Virus record (IMG/VR): IMGVR_UViG_3300011269_000007
Location: 1-47,111 of that record
Reading direction: 5' to 3' (one strand)
DNA from: a virus
DNA length: 47,111 nucleotides
A program made the position numbers and the translations under genes. The notes under the pieces were generated by a model that had not been told where the DNA came from, ran no database searches, and saw only the letters and a list, made by a program, of their open reading frames with translations. This document shows, piece by piece, positions 21,001 through 29,621 of the stretch. Each line of letters starts with the position of its first letter. Position 1 is the stretch's first letter.

Positions 21001-23389
21001 GGCCTTCCGCTTCGCGTTCTAGCGCGGCAATAGAGTTAACAAGATCATTTCCAGAACTAAACCCAAACATATTGGCCACGTCGTCAGGGTGAAGGCCTCG
21101 ACTTGAGATCATATCTGGTGGGAGAGTATTGATCTGTTCCTCTGTTAGGTCTTTCTTAGCCAACTTCGGCTTGCGCTCAAGCTTTTGACCAATGTACTTT
21201 CCCTCAGAGAAGAATTGATGCGCTGCGACATCGGATCGAGAAACAATCTCTTCTCTGACCTCTGGGCGAATCTTCTCTGCTTCCGCTTTCCATTCTTCGC
21301 TTGATTCTAGCTTCGCCTGCCTCTCCGCCCGTGCTAGCCGCCAAGCTACATCCTCTTCGTCACGCTTGGCGATTAACTCGTTGTATCGGCGAAGTTCTTT
21401 CTCGGTTCGCCCAAAGGCCTTGGCCGAAGTGAATATGCGATCATCTTTTGGCTTATCCGAAGGGGGCTCGCTACCAGTTGAAGGTGGGACCTTTGGCGGC
21501 TCAATTGGAGGCTCTAGCTTTGCCGCAGCCATTATCTTCTCTGGTGGCTCCAACCCAGCGCCTTTGCGAATGGAGTTGAGGGCAGGATCACTAGGATCTG
21601 GCTTCTCGATGCCAGCCTTGGACTCCCCAAGCTCTTTCAACTCATTAACACTCGCTCCATCCCTTAACGAAATATCATCCTTTAAGGCCTTATAAACCTC
21701 CTTATCAATATTAGCTAGAAAGTCCTTATGCGAAACCTCAACACCTCCTCCAACGGCCTCTTCATTAGCAAGCTTGGTCGCAAGGTTTGGAATCCAGCCC
21801 AAGAGATTGTCCCCAGCCTCTGGGACCTTATCTCCATAGAGCTTTCGGATAGCCTCAACAGAGATTCTAATCGATACATCCGGAGATGGCTCAAGAAACT
21901 CTCTGAACTTCTCCGGACTTCGCTCTTTCAAGGCGGTAGAATCGGCATCCGAAACCGCATCATCCAAGGCTTTCTGGTCGAGCTTGGCTTGTTCCTCCTT
22001 GGCCTTATCAACGATATCACTGATGCCAGCGGGCGGTTCTTCTCCAGCTTCGAGATAAGGGCGAAGAGTCTGAGCCTCTCTTCGAATAGTCTCAAGGGCT
22101 TGATCAATAGATCGAGTCTGCTCGATCATAGTTTGAGAAATGCTTGGAAGTTTATCAATCCATCCAGAGCGAATCATCTCCGCCGCATTAGCACTAGCTT
22201 TAGCAGCAAAGCCCTTTCCCTTAGCAGCCCTTTCAAGCAGGTATTCTAACGCCTGTTGTTTATCACCTCCCATTGAATAGATTGCCTGTCGAGCAATGCG
22301 CTGGGGAGTCTCTGGATCCATCAAACGCTCAGGGGTCAGGGTTTCTAACGGTCCTTTGATAACCCCTTTAGGCAATGCTGCCGCCGCCCCAGCCGCTGCG
22401 GCACTCTTTAGAAAGGAGCGGCGGCTCAAATCAACAGTCTCAGGTTCCTCTGATGAAGCTTCCTTTACAAGCTCTTCCGCAACTAAAGAGGCTCTGCCCT
22501 TTTTGGAAACCTGCCCTACGTCTTCAGCAATTTTAGCCGCTTCTTCACGATTAACATATCTTCCAATAGATGTTAGAAACCCAATATCTTCATTAGAAGG
22601 CTCAGCTTCTACACCAGCATTCCTCAGCTTTTGATAAGCCTCACCATGATTAATACCAGTAAAAATACCATCTTTAGATTTTACAGCAGAACTAACTATG
22701 CGTTCAACTGGTGGCCTTAGCTCTCCAGCCTCTGGCACCTTCGGCCCACCACCCATGAGATGGAACTCAAGCATTCCAGCCATCTCGTTGGCGAATCTTT
22801 CCGCTGATTGATCACTAGCCCCAGTTTGTCTAGCAACTCCCTTAACAGTAGCTTTAGCTCCTTGCAAGATGCCCGCAAACCCTCGCATCCCAACTTCAAT
22901 CGGGACTCCAAGTAAGGTCCAGAGCTGGGAGGAGATTGGGTACTTCTCGCTCAAGGCCTTCATCTCAGGCGATAGAGTCTCTTGCCAATGGCCAAAGCCC
23001 TGAGCGCCAAAGCCCTCGGCAAAGCCCTTAACCCCTTGCTTGAGCGGGGAATCCCCACCAGATTGATGGATCTTCCCCAAGGTCTCAGTGAGTTGATCTA
23101 ACCGCCCAAGGTCGTCGTGGATCAACCCCGCATGGAGGGGATGGGCATTGATGAAGGAAGCTATGGTCGGGTTATCACGAATTAGCCTTGAGGCCAAACC
23201 GGACTTATAATCAGATTCAAACTCGTCTAGGTTCTCGTGGATAGTTGAGGGATCAACCCCAGTAGTCTTGGAGTAGTCAAAGGCCTTTGCAACATCATCT
23301 GGATTCTTATCCAACGATCCATCAAGCTGGGCAGAGGCAGAGTTCTGCCACAGTCTTTGGGCTTGATCGAAGTCGTAGACGTTGGTCAT
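18056..23389 (-). CDS. Very large internal virion / ejection protein (1777 aa), T7 gp16-like position
   Basis: This is the largest gene in the window and the third of an internal-protein set downstream of tail tubular B. The sequence is overwhelmingly helical (Ala, Glu, Lys, Leu) with long charged segments and a Pro-rich linker near 630-660 (PPIEPPKVPPSTGSEPP). I see no transglycosylase motif like that at the N-terminus of T7 gp16; the wall-degrading domain appears to be in the neighbouring 708-aa protein instead. Around residue 321 there is RRSFLKS followed by an Ala-rich stretch, exactly like a Tat signal but internal. Probable role: ejectosome tube or DNA-translocating internal protein. 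Confidence 0.8.
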   Translation of the reverse strand: MTNVYDFDQAQRLWQNSASAQLDGSLDKNPDDVAKAFDYSKTTGVDPSTIHENLDEFESDYKSGLASRLIRDNPTIASFINAHPLHAGLIHDDLGRLDQLTETLGKIHQSGGDSPLKQGVKGFAEGFGAQGFGHWQETLSPEMKALSEKYPISSQLWTLLGVPIEVGMRGFAGILQGAKATVKGVARQTGASDQSAERFANEMAGMLEFHLMGGGPKVPEAGELRPPVERIVSSAVKSKDGIFTGINHGEAYQKLRNAGVEAEPSNEDIGFLTSIGRYVNREEAAKIAEDVGQVSKKGRASLVAEELVKEASSEEPETVDLSRRSFLKSAAAAGAAAALPKGVIKGPLETLTPERLMDPETPQRIARQAIYSMGGDKQQALEYLLERAAKGKGFAAKASANAAEMIRSGWIDKLPSISQTMIEQTRSIDQALETIRREAQTLRPYLEAGEEPPAGISDIVDKAKEEQAKLDQKALDDAVSDADSTALKERSPEKFREFLEPSPDVSIRISVEAIRKLYGDKVPEAGDNLLGWIPNLATKLANEEAVGGGVEVSHKDFLANIDKEVYKALKDDISLRDGASVNELKELGESKAGIEKPDPSDPALNSIRKGAGLEPPEKIMAAAKLEPPIEPPKVPPSTGSEPPSDKPKDDRIFTSAKAFGRTEKELRRYNELIAKRDEEDVAWRLARAERQAKLESSEEWKAEAEKIRPEVREEIVSRSDVAAHQFFSEGKYIGQKLERKPKLAKKDLTEEQINTLPPDMISSRGLHPDDVANMFGFSSGNDLVNSIAALEREAEGQRGDIVRRLVNAEVEHRVQAKLGSSAADLLDEAKDHALSLTQMEMLHEQTLALGTQLGVELPLSKSRMDWGAHNLLNEKRFGGLKSDRLLAEAGKAGRRVEKALLGDDTLEAFKAAQQQYTLAQMASEARAIEKEKKAFEKQAKTFSKREVDGIDPEYTNWVHDILIRVGRDVSRYQEDLRTEIAAQESKTLYDFLDKKEGMGYEISIPEFLVDSSFKKPLEDMSVRDARQVMNAVKSLIKAGRDEKKIGVTGERMDKKEFIAKAVQQLSELGEKATPEERAKQFGAPVIKLGRTFLAGTLQVESLLNRWDKGAAFGLFNNIIGRPMFEAANYRDKLAKSVAKEMVDKLHDKVNLKEVIPNTIFRDPISAYKPTPEDAGAMDWDNATPKAMTRQSLRVVLLNAGNEGNLKRLADGYGIKPEQVMDWLDRYATKKDWNWAQAYGDIFKNLKVLSDTAARQRSGVAPESIPILPIDSPHGQYPGWYWPIIKDPTFSSGLEKKSMGEPLFHDVYVRAGTAKGYTKDRTDHTAPISLDLDAIPGRLMQEIHDIAFRDAVMNASKVFYDRDFINAVTKFQGKEYGDTLIPWLKDVANSSNGKSTADATWSKWSEFFRQNVVGTLVGFNPRTIEKHTLSAAMNSFTEVGPREFSEAVQSLFRRDFSDTQTNWEFAYDKSEEIQRRSQNFVEQVSGAQEKVLDARSWRDTILHAGTAPVAFGDMLSTRPTWLAEFKKQIEAGRSEGDSIYAADRAVRRAHGSSAITNRPELMRRYPWAASLYGFFNHIANRQYELAWKAKEAAGLATKGEVEEAMSKVPSLAAGLFSYVIFPAIVEELVTPLTNDERESWAKKAAKGLIRGASSSWIGVRDFVNAALEAKDGTFGLASTLPKEFTDLARDLYKKDLGFDKAHAGKTIKHAMVAIGAVFGLANAQIGNLAEFLYDLKTGKQRPPKDLKSLWRGLSKGDEQAKSGPDLIERALPGKRRRQ

Positions 23390-25512
23390 GGCTTCTCTTT
23401 GGCCCTGAGCTTGTTATAAGCCTGCCTCGCCGCTTCGCGATCAATATCTTGGTCTGTGACCACAAACCCGGGACTCTTCTTCATCAACTCTGATCGAATT
23501 ACATCTCGCTGCAAGCTTCCCCCAGGCAAGCTCTTTCCTATGTTGAACAAAGGTTCTTGTCCTTGGGTAAACCAGCCCTGAGTAACCATCCCATACATCA
23601 ATCGCTTCCCGATCTTCTGAATCTCATCAAACCCAACAGGCTTCCCTCCATTCCTTTGCTGCTCAGTTTGGAGGGCGTCTTGGAGAGCTCCCTTAAACAA
23701 CCAGAACTGATCCGGGTTGTTCTTTTTATCAATTCCTCGATCCGGATCGTTGATCATTGGCGATAGGATGGTTAAGGCTCGATTGACTTGCGGATCCTTT
23801 TCTGGGTTCTTACGGATTTTCTGCTGAAGAGAGAAGATGGCTTTTCGATCTGAGTCGGAGAGCTTAAGCTTCTCATCCAATGGATCGATCTGGAGGAATT
23901 TATTCGGATCATCATCTGCCATCCCTTGCAAGCGAAACTTGGTCGCAAGATCGGTTTGCTCTTTGAGCGAGTCATTATAGGTTTTGATCCGCCTAGCTAC
24001 AGCTATTTGCTGATCTGGGCGAAGGGCGTCAAAAGCAGCTTTGCTTTTCGCGTTAGCCATAAACTCGTCTATGTTTGCCGCAGGCTTTCCATCCCCCCGA
24101 TCCATAATCCCTTGAGCGGTTAGCTCCATGTTATCAAGATTGGTTTCCCTCGCAACTGATCTAGCCCGATTGAAGTCCGTTTGAATCCGGTTCTTGGTAA
24201 GATCCTCGATGTAAGGATCGTCTTGGAACAAAGGATGATCCCTTACGTATTTGGTTCCTCGATCGATCCTTGATTGCTCTGGCTCCTCCACACGCTTAGG
24301 TGCTGAGCCAACGTCATAGTCTGATGGCAAAGCGAAGTGCCCAGGATCCCAGGACTTGAAGGCTTCGGACTTTGGCTTGAGGGGAATTCCGAGCCTTTGG
24401 GAGGCTTCCTCAACTGCTCGGATGTATGGAGCATAGTCCGCATTGTAGTCCTCCTTTCCGTTAATCACTGGAACGATATCAATGGCCTTCGCAGAAAGGT
24501 GATCACTTTGCAGGGTTTTGGAAACCCCTTGCGCCACCAAGGCTGCTTGCTCATTGGGGGTTCGAACTCCACCCTTCCCCCCGATCGTAAATTGAAGTTC
24601 TGGATGCGCTCTCTGGGCCTCTTGGATTATTCGAGTTAAGGGCTCTTGAACTCCTTCGGCCCTGGAGATGGCTCTTGGGGTCATATATGGAGCCCAACCC
24701 TTGTTCACCGCATCGGAGACGTTCCGTTGAACAACTCCACGAACTCCGTTCTGAATCTTCTGCTCCAGGTGTTCAATATCGGTCGAATGCATAGCATAAC
24801 GACTGGCTTGAAACATAGCTTGGGCTTTAAGCGGATCAGTATGTATGGTGCCTTCAATCTTCGATCGCATTACTCCGCTTCGCTCAAGCGCCTTCTGCTG
24901 AGCGATTTGATCATCACTCCATCCTTGAACTGCTCCACGCTCCTCAACTCTGCGATCAACCTCGGCAAGGGAATCGTTGTAAACCGTATCGTCCTTCGGG
25001 TTCTGCTGAATCGTGTCCTTTAACCCCTCTATCCTCGCCTTCGCCGCTCCATCCACCGCGATCTTGTTCTGGGTCGCTGCATGGCCAGCACCATTGAAGA
25101 TAGATCGTCCCATGATCGAATTCGCATTTCGATCGTACATTCGCCGGGCGAAATCATTAGAAAGCCCATCTCGAATGGACTGACGCTTAGCGTCCAGGTC
25201 GGATTGGTATTGTTCAAACGCTGCGGGAGCGTTCTTGCCTTGAAGGGATGAGAAATTAGCATGAAGGAGCCCAGCCTCCTTTTCATACCGAGTTACCGCT
25301 TCTGTTGATTCGGTCTCGTTTCGAAGTTGTTGGAAGGCAGTGGCACGTTGGAATAGCTCTCCCCCAACCTGGTCCATCGTGGACCCAAGGCCTTTAACTG
25401 CGTTAGCGATCCCAACTCCAAAGGCGTCAGGTGGGGTTTGGATGTTGAGGAGTGGAGCTGGGGCATTGGCTGGGGCTACATCAGGAAGAGGGGCGTACGG
25501 AACTTTGGGCAT
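23386..25512 (-). CDS. Internal virion protein with an M15 peptidase domain (708 aa)
   Basis: ATG 25512 follows the gp14-like gene. Mostly helical, but residues ~285-405 form a zinc peptidase of the M15 (VanY/L-Ala-D-Glu endopeptidase) type: GGVRTPNEQAALVAQG (~310), SDHLSAKAIDIVP (~334, the S-x-H-x6-D zinc ligands) and WDPGHFAL (~390, third His). It should cleave peptide crosslinks of the host wall during DNA entry, as virion-associated lysins do. By position it corresponds to T7 gp15. The stop overlaps the start of the 1777-aa gene by 4 bp. Confidence 0.85.
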   Translation of the reverse strand: MPKVPYAPLPDVAPANAPAPLLNIQTPPDAFGVGIANAVKGLGSTMDQVGGELFQRATAFQQLRNETESTEAVTRYEKEAGLLHANFSSLQGKNAPAAFEQYQSDLDAKRQSIRDGLSNDFARRMYDRNANSIMGRSIFNGAGHAATQNKIAVDGAAKARIEGLKDTIQQNPKDDTVYNDSLAEVDRRVEERGAVQGWSDDQIAQQKALERSGVMRSKIEGTIHTDPLKAQAMFQASRYAMHSTDIEHLEQKIQNGVRGVVQRNVSDAVNKGWAPYMTPRAISRAEGVQEPLTRIIQEAQRAHPELQFTIGGKGGVRTPNEQAALVAQGVSKTLQSDHLSAKAIDIVPVINGKEDYNADYAPYIRAVEEASQRLGIPLKPKSEAFKSWDPGHFALPSDYDVGSAPKRVEEPEQSRIDRGTKYVRDHPLFQDDPYIEDLTKNRIQTDFNRARSVARETNLDNMELTAQGIMDRGDGKPAANIDEFMANAKSKAAFDALRPDQQIAVARRIKTYNDSLKEQTDLATKFRLQGMADDDPNKFLQIDPLDEKLKLSDSDRKAIFSLQQKIRKNPEKDPQVNRALTILSPMINDPDRGIDKKNNPDQFWLFKGALQDALQTEQQRNGGKPVGFDEIQKIGKRLMYGMVTQGWFTQGQEPLFNIGKSLPGGSLQRDVIRSELMKKSPGFVVTDQDIDREAARQAYNKLRAKEKP

Positions 25513-26055
25513 CTAGAATCCTGGAACCCCCATTTGCCCGGCCTGCAACCACTTGCTCGAAACGCTCCCCCCAGCCCCCAAGATCGAACTCGCAGCCCCA
25601 ATGAACCCTTCCGTCTTAGCATTGCTCGCCGCCATCATATCAAGGTTCGATTGAGCGGTCTCCTGCGCTGCGATCACCTCCTGCCCATAAGCCCGCCTAG
25701 CGGCGTTAGAGCGGATCATAGCTTGGTCTTGAACCCCAAGCTCGGCCTCAGAGACTCGAACCTCAAGACTAGAGCCAGAGTTCAGGTCGAGCCCCGATGC
25801 TCCTTGGATAGCTCGGGTTTCCCCAATCTGAGCTCTAGTTTTCATTCCCGATTGCTGGGCCTGAACCTCTCCAAGAGACGTTTCATAATCCGCATTTTGC
25901 TTCGCAATCTTAGCATTCATCGCGGCGATGCCAGCCTGATAAGTATACATCTCAGACTTGGCTTCACCGCCAAAAATTCTTCCTATGGCCTCAGTCATTC
26001 CACCAGCGGCGGAGGAGCCAATAGAAGCCATTGCTAAGCTAGCAGGATCAGCCAT
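25513..26055 (-). CDS. Internal virion protein, T7 gp14-like (180 aa)
   Basis: ATG 26055 overlaps the GNAT-like gene end. The N-terminus is hydrophobic and small-residue rich (ASLAMASIGSSAAGGMTEAIG). A long Ala/Gln helix follows (YQAGIAAMNAKIAKQNADYE; QIGETRAIQGASGLDLNSG), then another Gly/Ala-rich end (IGAASSILGAGG). This is the usual pattern of gp14-type ejection proteins that insert in the outer membrane. Gene order GNAT-like, gp14-like, M15 protein, giant protein supports the call. Confidence 0.8.
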   Translation of the reverse strand: MADPASLAMASIGSSAAGGMTEAIGRIFGGEAKSEMYTYQAGIAAMNAKIAKQNADYETSLGEVQAQQSGMKTRAQIGETRAIQGASGLDLNSGSSLEVRVSEAELGVQDQAMIRSNAARRAYGQEVIAAQETAQSNLDMMAASNAKTEGFIGAASSILGAGGSVSSKWLQAGQMGVPGF

Positions 26056-26437
26056 CTCTAGCTATCCTAAACGAGTTCTCATTAACAAACTCCGCCCCCA
26101 ACCATTCTAGCCATTGCCTAGAGGTAGCATTCACACAATGCCCAAGGAGTTCTCGATAAGGAAGCTCAGCTATGACCCGCCTAGACCAACGAACAAACCG
26201 CAACGGATGGGCCTCACAAATATCGGTGTGGAGCATCCATAGATAGGCCCTATCCGAGAGAATTGTTTCTGGAATCAACCCAACCACACAAGCCTCAACT
26301 CCATCAGCCTTTCCAACAAAGACCACAAGACTTCGTTTAACAAAATCCCGAACAACCTCTTCCCCTTCTGGATGAGAGCTTCGGGCTACCATCGAGGCGA
26401 TATCGAAATCGGATGTTCGAACTACCTCGACCTTCAT
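26048..26437 (-). CDS. GNAT-like protein in the T7 gp13 position (129 aa)
   Basis: The sequence VRTSDFDIASMVARSS at the N-terminus, LVVFVGKADGVEACVVGLIPE, then AYLWMLHTDICEAHPLRFVRW resemble the acetyltransferase-fold proteins found next to tail tubular B in podoviruses (gp13-type). No clear acetyl-CoA loop (Q/R-x2-G-x-G/A) is seen, so catalysis is doubtful. T7 gp13 is needed for virion morphogenesis. The start overlaps a 36-aa basic gene by ATGA. Confidence 0.65.
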   Translation of the reverse strand: MKVEVVRTSDFDIASMVARSSHPEGEEVVRDFVKRSLVVFVGKADGVEACVVGLIPETILSDRAYLWMLHTDICEAHPLRFVRWSRRVIAELPYRELLGHCVNATSRQWLEWLGAEFVNENSFRIARDG

Positions 26438-26544
26438 CGATTCTCCCTCGGAGAACTATGTTTTTCAACCATCGCCTTTCTCCAAGCTCTATACCCAGCG
26501 TGGCGCATTCGCCAAAAGCGTTTGAGTTTATTTAACAGAGTCAC
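26434..26544 (-). CDS. 36-aa basic helical peptide between tail tubular B and the GNAT-like gene
   Basis: GTG 26544 lies inside the end of tail tubular B, with GGAG ten bases upstream, and its TGA overlaps the ATG of the GNAT-like gene (ATGA). The peptide is an amphipathic, highly basic helix (KLKRFWRMRHAGYRAWRKAM). It fills an otherwise unexplained 90-bp gap with an open, coupled frame. An internal ATG (24 aa) is an alternative start. Function unknown; a structural or DNA-contacting role is possible. Confidence 0.5.
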   Translation of the reverse strand: MTLLNKLKRFWRMRHAGYRAWRKAMVEKHSSPRENR

Positions 26545-29107
26545 CAATTACAATCTCCGGCACTACTCCAAGAATCGTCGCGGGTAAGGGATCATCGATC
26601 TGAAAGCAAATCTGCCCCGGTACATCCCAAAGCGGGTCGATCACGAAGTGGACGTTGGCCGTCTGCAATGGAATTGCTTGGTTGAGTTGAACCCCAATGT
26701 TCTGGTCCTTGAGCCCAATTACTGAATTGAAGTTCCGCCCAACCTTAAGCCCGCGAGTATTGGCCAAGATCAGATTCACAGCTCCAATCTTCTTCCTTTT
26801 ACCTATAACCGTCGGCTCCCCAACATCCAATGGCATGGTTTGCGCTTGACATTGATAGCCAAGGCCACCGACCACCTTGGTAGCGGGAGAGGGAAGGGTA
26901 ATTGACCCATCGCCTGCTACTACTTGGCTAGGGCTAACCCCACCATCCGCAAGGATTGAGATTCTTTGGCCGATTAAATAGTCAAAGCCAAAGAATTTCG
27001 TTGCCGGTGTTGCAATGGACCAAGAACCAGAGGCAAAAGGAACTGGAGTGCGATTTGGATCGTTTGGGATAACCTGGGTTATTGGCTGGGTTATAGTTCC
27101 CGTAATCTGGGTAGAAGAGCTAAACCCTGTTATTGTTGCTATTCCTCCCCCAGCACGAAGAACTTGTCCCACACTCGAAGAACTGAACACTCCCACTGAC
27201 GCAGTAAAGGTTGCATTCCCTACAGACGAGCTTACCACTAAGTTGGCGGCTGGGGTGGGGAGACTCGATTGCGTGCCACAATCCACACTCCAAGCATCCT
27301 CTGCACCATAAACAAACTGCCTTTGCTGCTGCCGCTCGATCCATTGAACCGTGTTCCCCCCAACGAATCTGGTCACCACAAAGTAAGCCGCATCAACCTG
27401 CCCCTCCTGCACGCTAGTCACAGATTGGTAAAGGCCAAGGGTGTCATGCCTCGCCCAACCAATCATCTGCTGCTCTTTCATAAAGGTCAGCGAGAGGAGA
27501 ATACCATCATCTCTAACGGACCAGACAACCTTGAATGGCTCTTCGGCGTAGGTCCACTCCCTAATTCCGTGTCCAAAGAAGAGGTGATTGGACTTGATTG
27601 AGATATCGGTCCCAGTGTAGATTGCAACGTAGATGTTGTAGGAAAGGTCCCGTACGATCGAGCCCTTTGCCTGGACATATAGGATATCTTCGTTAACGAC
27701 AATCGGCGGGACATCGCTAGAACCATTATAGGCTTGAGGGGTTATCGTAGCGTTAGCTGGGGTGACTCCGATAGTGGCGTTGGTTCCAGAACCTGCGGAT
27801 AGGGTAAAGGCCGCTCGACCGGTACCGAAGACTAACCCTCCAGGCATCGGGAGCATGTAACGAATTGAGTTTAGCTGAGTCGAAACAATGGTTCCAGTGA
27901 TTTCATCAGAGGCTTGGATTGGGGTTGAGAAGTTGAAGTTGTTAAATTGCCCTGGCTGAGATCCCCAAAAGGTGGCTGGCTGAGAGGTTGAAGAGGCGTA
28001 GTAGGCGCGTTGTTGGAAGAAGACAACAGAGCCTGGGTTGTTGCCATTGGCGAATGGGAGATTGTTGACGACCTCTGGGGTGGTGGTAAAGTCTGGAACT
28101 ATGTTGGAGTCGACGAAGCTGGTTCCAGAGGAGAAGCCGATGAAGCCATAGCTAACACCAGACGGAACAGCCCCTGCAACCGAGAGCTCGGCCTTGTACA
28201 GGTTATAGGTCACCGCTGATGCTACAGAGTTCCAAGTCAGCGAGATAGTCCCGGCTGTAGTGCCAATATTCACAGCCCCATTCACCGCGGCAGCAGCCGA
28301 TGGAAGGCTCTCCTGCCCAGACGCATCAACGGCGGTGACTTCGTACGAATAGTTGGCCGTTCCAGCGGATGAGGCAACGCCAACGAGACCGGTTGGGGCA
28401 TCGATGGTGGTGCCAAAAACAATAGAAGCAAAGGCCCAATTGGTTGGAGCGAGAAAGGACAAGGTTTTTGGCGGGTAGAGCGGGTGGGTTATGAATAGAA
28501 CGCTAACGCTTTGAACGAACTTGATCAATGCGAGGTCAGCCGCAGCATAAGGAGAGCCGATTGTATAAACCCTAGAAGCAGTCCCTCCTCCGGAATAGGC
28601 CGAGAAGTTGGTCGAGTTGATCGGGTTTCCGTTGACATCGAGAAGGGTCACCACCGCGCCAATGGCAGAGCCAACCTGGGCGAATCGGCCATTGATAGCA
28701 AGCATCCCGGCTACGCCAGTGATAAAGATCCAATCCCCAGGGACGAAGTTATTCCCTGGAATGTTGGCGGTGGCGGGGGCTCCATTGGTAATCGAAGTGA
28801 TTCCAAAGGGTGCTTCGAGCACCGGCGCACCATTAGAGATGAACCGGCAATAACGATCACCGAATTCGATCACGTAGGTCGTGGTAACGGATTGAGAGAA
28901 GCCGATCAGACGAACAGCGGTAGAGGACTTAAGGCATTGGATTACGAACTTGGTTCCGGATCGGGTGGAGATCCCTGATCGGTAATCAACGAAGAAGTTT
29001 CTGCAAACCGCAAGGCCAGAATGGTAGGCAGCGAGATCGGTTCTCGCAAATATTGAAGGTGCGAGTTCGCCCGAGCTAAAGCTTGCTTGTATAATGTTCT
29101 CTGAGAT
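26528..29107 (-). CDS. Tail tubular protein B / nozzle, T7 gp12-like (859 aa), apparent ATC start
   Basis: A conventional start exists only at GTG 28873, but the frame stays open upstream to the HNH stop. That upstream stretch encodes the canonical N-terminus of this family (IIQASFSSGELAPSIFARTD, then CRNFFVDYRSGISTRSGTKF). AGGAGG (29118-29113) sits five bases ahead of ATC 29107, where ATG would be expected. The body is beta-rich, with an Fn3-like repeat (YSYEVTAVDASGQESLPSA). It forms the distal tail tube. Either ATC initiates, or a start codon was changed near the HNH insertion. The minimal version is 26528-28873. Confidence 0.8.
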   Translation of the reverse strand: MSENIIQASFSSGELAPSIFARTDLAAYHSGLAVCRNFFVDYRSGISTRSGTKFVIQCLKSSTAVRLIGFSQSVTTTYVIEFGDRYCRFISNGAPVLEAPFGITSITNGAPATANIPGNNFVPGDWIFITGVAGMLAINGRFAQVGSAIGAVVTLLDVNGNPINSTNFSAYSGGGTASRVYTIGSPYAAADLALIKFVQSVSVLFITHPLYPPKTLSFLAPTNWAFASIVFGTTIDAPTGLVGVASSAGTANYSYEVTAVDASGQESLPSAAAAVNGAVNIGTTAGTISLTWNSVASAVTYNLYKAELSVAGAVPSGVSYGFIGFSSGTSFVDSNIVPDFTTTPEVVNNLPFANGNNPGSVVFFQQRAYYASSTSQPATFWGSQPGQFNNFNFSTPIQASDEITGTIVSTQLNSIRYMLPMPGGLVFGTGRAAFTLSAGSGTNATIGVTPANATITPQAYNGSSDVPPIVVNEDILYVQAKGSIVRDLSYNIYVAIYTGTDISIKSNHLFFGHGIREWTYAEEPFKVVWSVRDDGILLSLTFMKEQQMIGWARHDTLGLYQSVTSVQEGQVDAAYFVVTRFVGGNTVQWIERQQQRQFVYGAEDAWSVDCGTQSSLPTPAANLVVSSSVGNATFTASVGVFSSSSVGQVLRAGGGIATITGFSSSTQITGTITQPITQVIPNDPNRTPVPFASGSWSIATPATKFFGFDYLIGQRISILADGGVSPSQVVAGDGSITLPSPATKVVGGLGYQCQAQTMPLDVGEPTVIGKRKKIGAVNLILANTRGLKVGRNFNSVIGLKDQNIGVQLNQAIPLQTANVHFVIDPLWDVPGQICFQIDDPLPATILGVVPEIVIGDSVK

Positions 29108-29116
29108 AGCTCCCTC

Positions 29117-29602
29117 CTATCCTCTTCGAACAAATCGATTAAAGCAAGAGAAGGCCCCAAAATGCTCTCTATGAGCCTTTACAAACTCTCTATGAGCCTC
29201 CTCATACGTGTCAAAAATCCCAAGATAGTGACAATATCCATCAACACGAACCTGTGCTATCCACTTACCCTCGTTGTTCTGGTAAGCCCCTCTCGGCTCG
29301 CGATTGTTATTTGCTCCGTTCTGCGAATCATTCGCTTCGCGCAGGTTGCACAATCGATTGTCGTAAGGATCACCGTTCTTATGATCCATCATCCCATCTG
29401 GAAAATGCCCATAGATATATAACCAGATAAGCCGATGCGCAGCATATTTTGTGCCACCAATATTGATCTTGATACCTTTATCATCAACCGTTCCAGCAGC
29501 ATCCCCAGCTTGAACGTTTCTTCCATTCCCCAAGATCCAATGAAACCAACCGGTCTCTGGATCATATTCAAGAATTTGCTTCAAACCTTCCTGTGTAAGC
29601 AT
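29117..29602 (-). CDS. HNH homing-type endonuclease (161 aa)
   Basis: ATG 29602 (CAGGAG upstream) begins MLTQEGLKQILEYDPETGWF. AAHRLIWLYIYGHFP then MMDHKNGDPYDNRLCNLREA form the H-N-H core (DHKNGDP, N...NLR). The C-terminal GAYQNNEGKWIAQVRVDG with FDTYEEAHREFVKAH is an AP2-like DNA-binding domain, a common partner of phage HNH enzymes. It is free-standing between tail tubular A and B, and its end abuts the damaged start of tail tubular B, indicating recent insertion. It likely promotes its own spread between phages. Confidence 0.88.
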   Translation of the reverse strand: MLTQEGLKQILEYDPETGWFHWILGNGRNVQAGDAAGTVDDKGIKINIGGTKYAAHRLIWLYIYGHFPDGMMDHKNGDPYDNRLCNLREANDSQNGANNNREPRGAYQNNEGKWIAQVRVDGYCHYLGIFDTYEEAHREFVKAHREHFGAFSCFNRFVRRG

Positions 29603-29621
29603 CCCTAAGTTCTCCTGAACT

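Noticed and set aside
18273-23493. Many + strand open frames of 60-173 codons opposite the 1777-aa and 708-aa genes
   Set aside because: They lack ribosome sites and domains, and are Ser/Arg/Leu-rich antisense shadows of clearly coding - strand genes.
28942-29160. A 72-codon - strand frame spanning the HNH/tail tubular B junction
   Set aside because: It is out of frame with the recognisable tail tubular B N-terminus encoded in the same bases, and has no domain.
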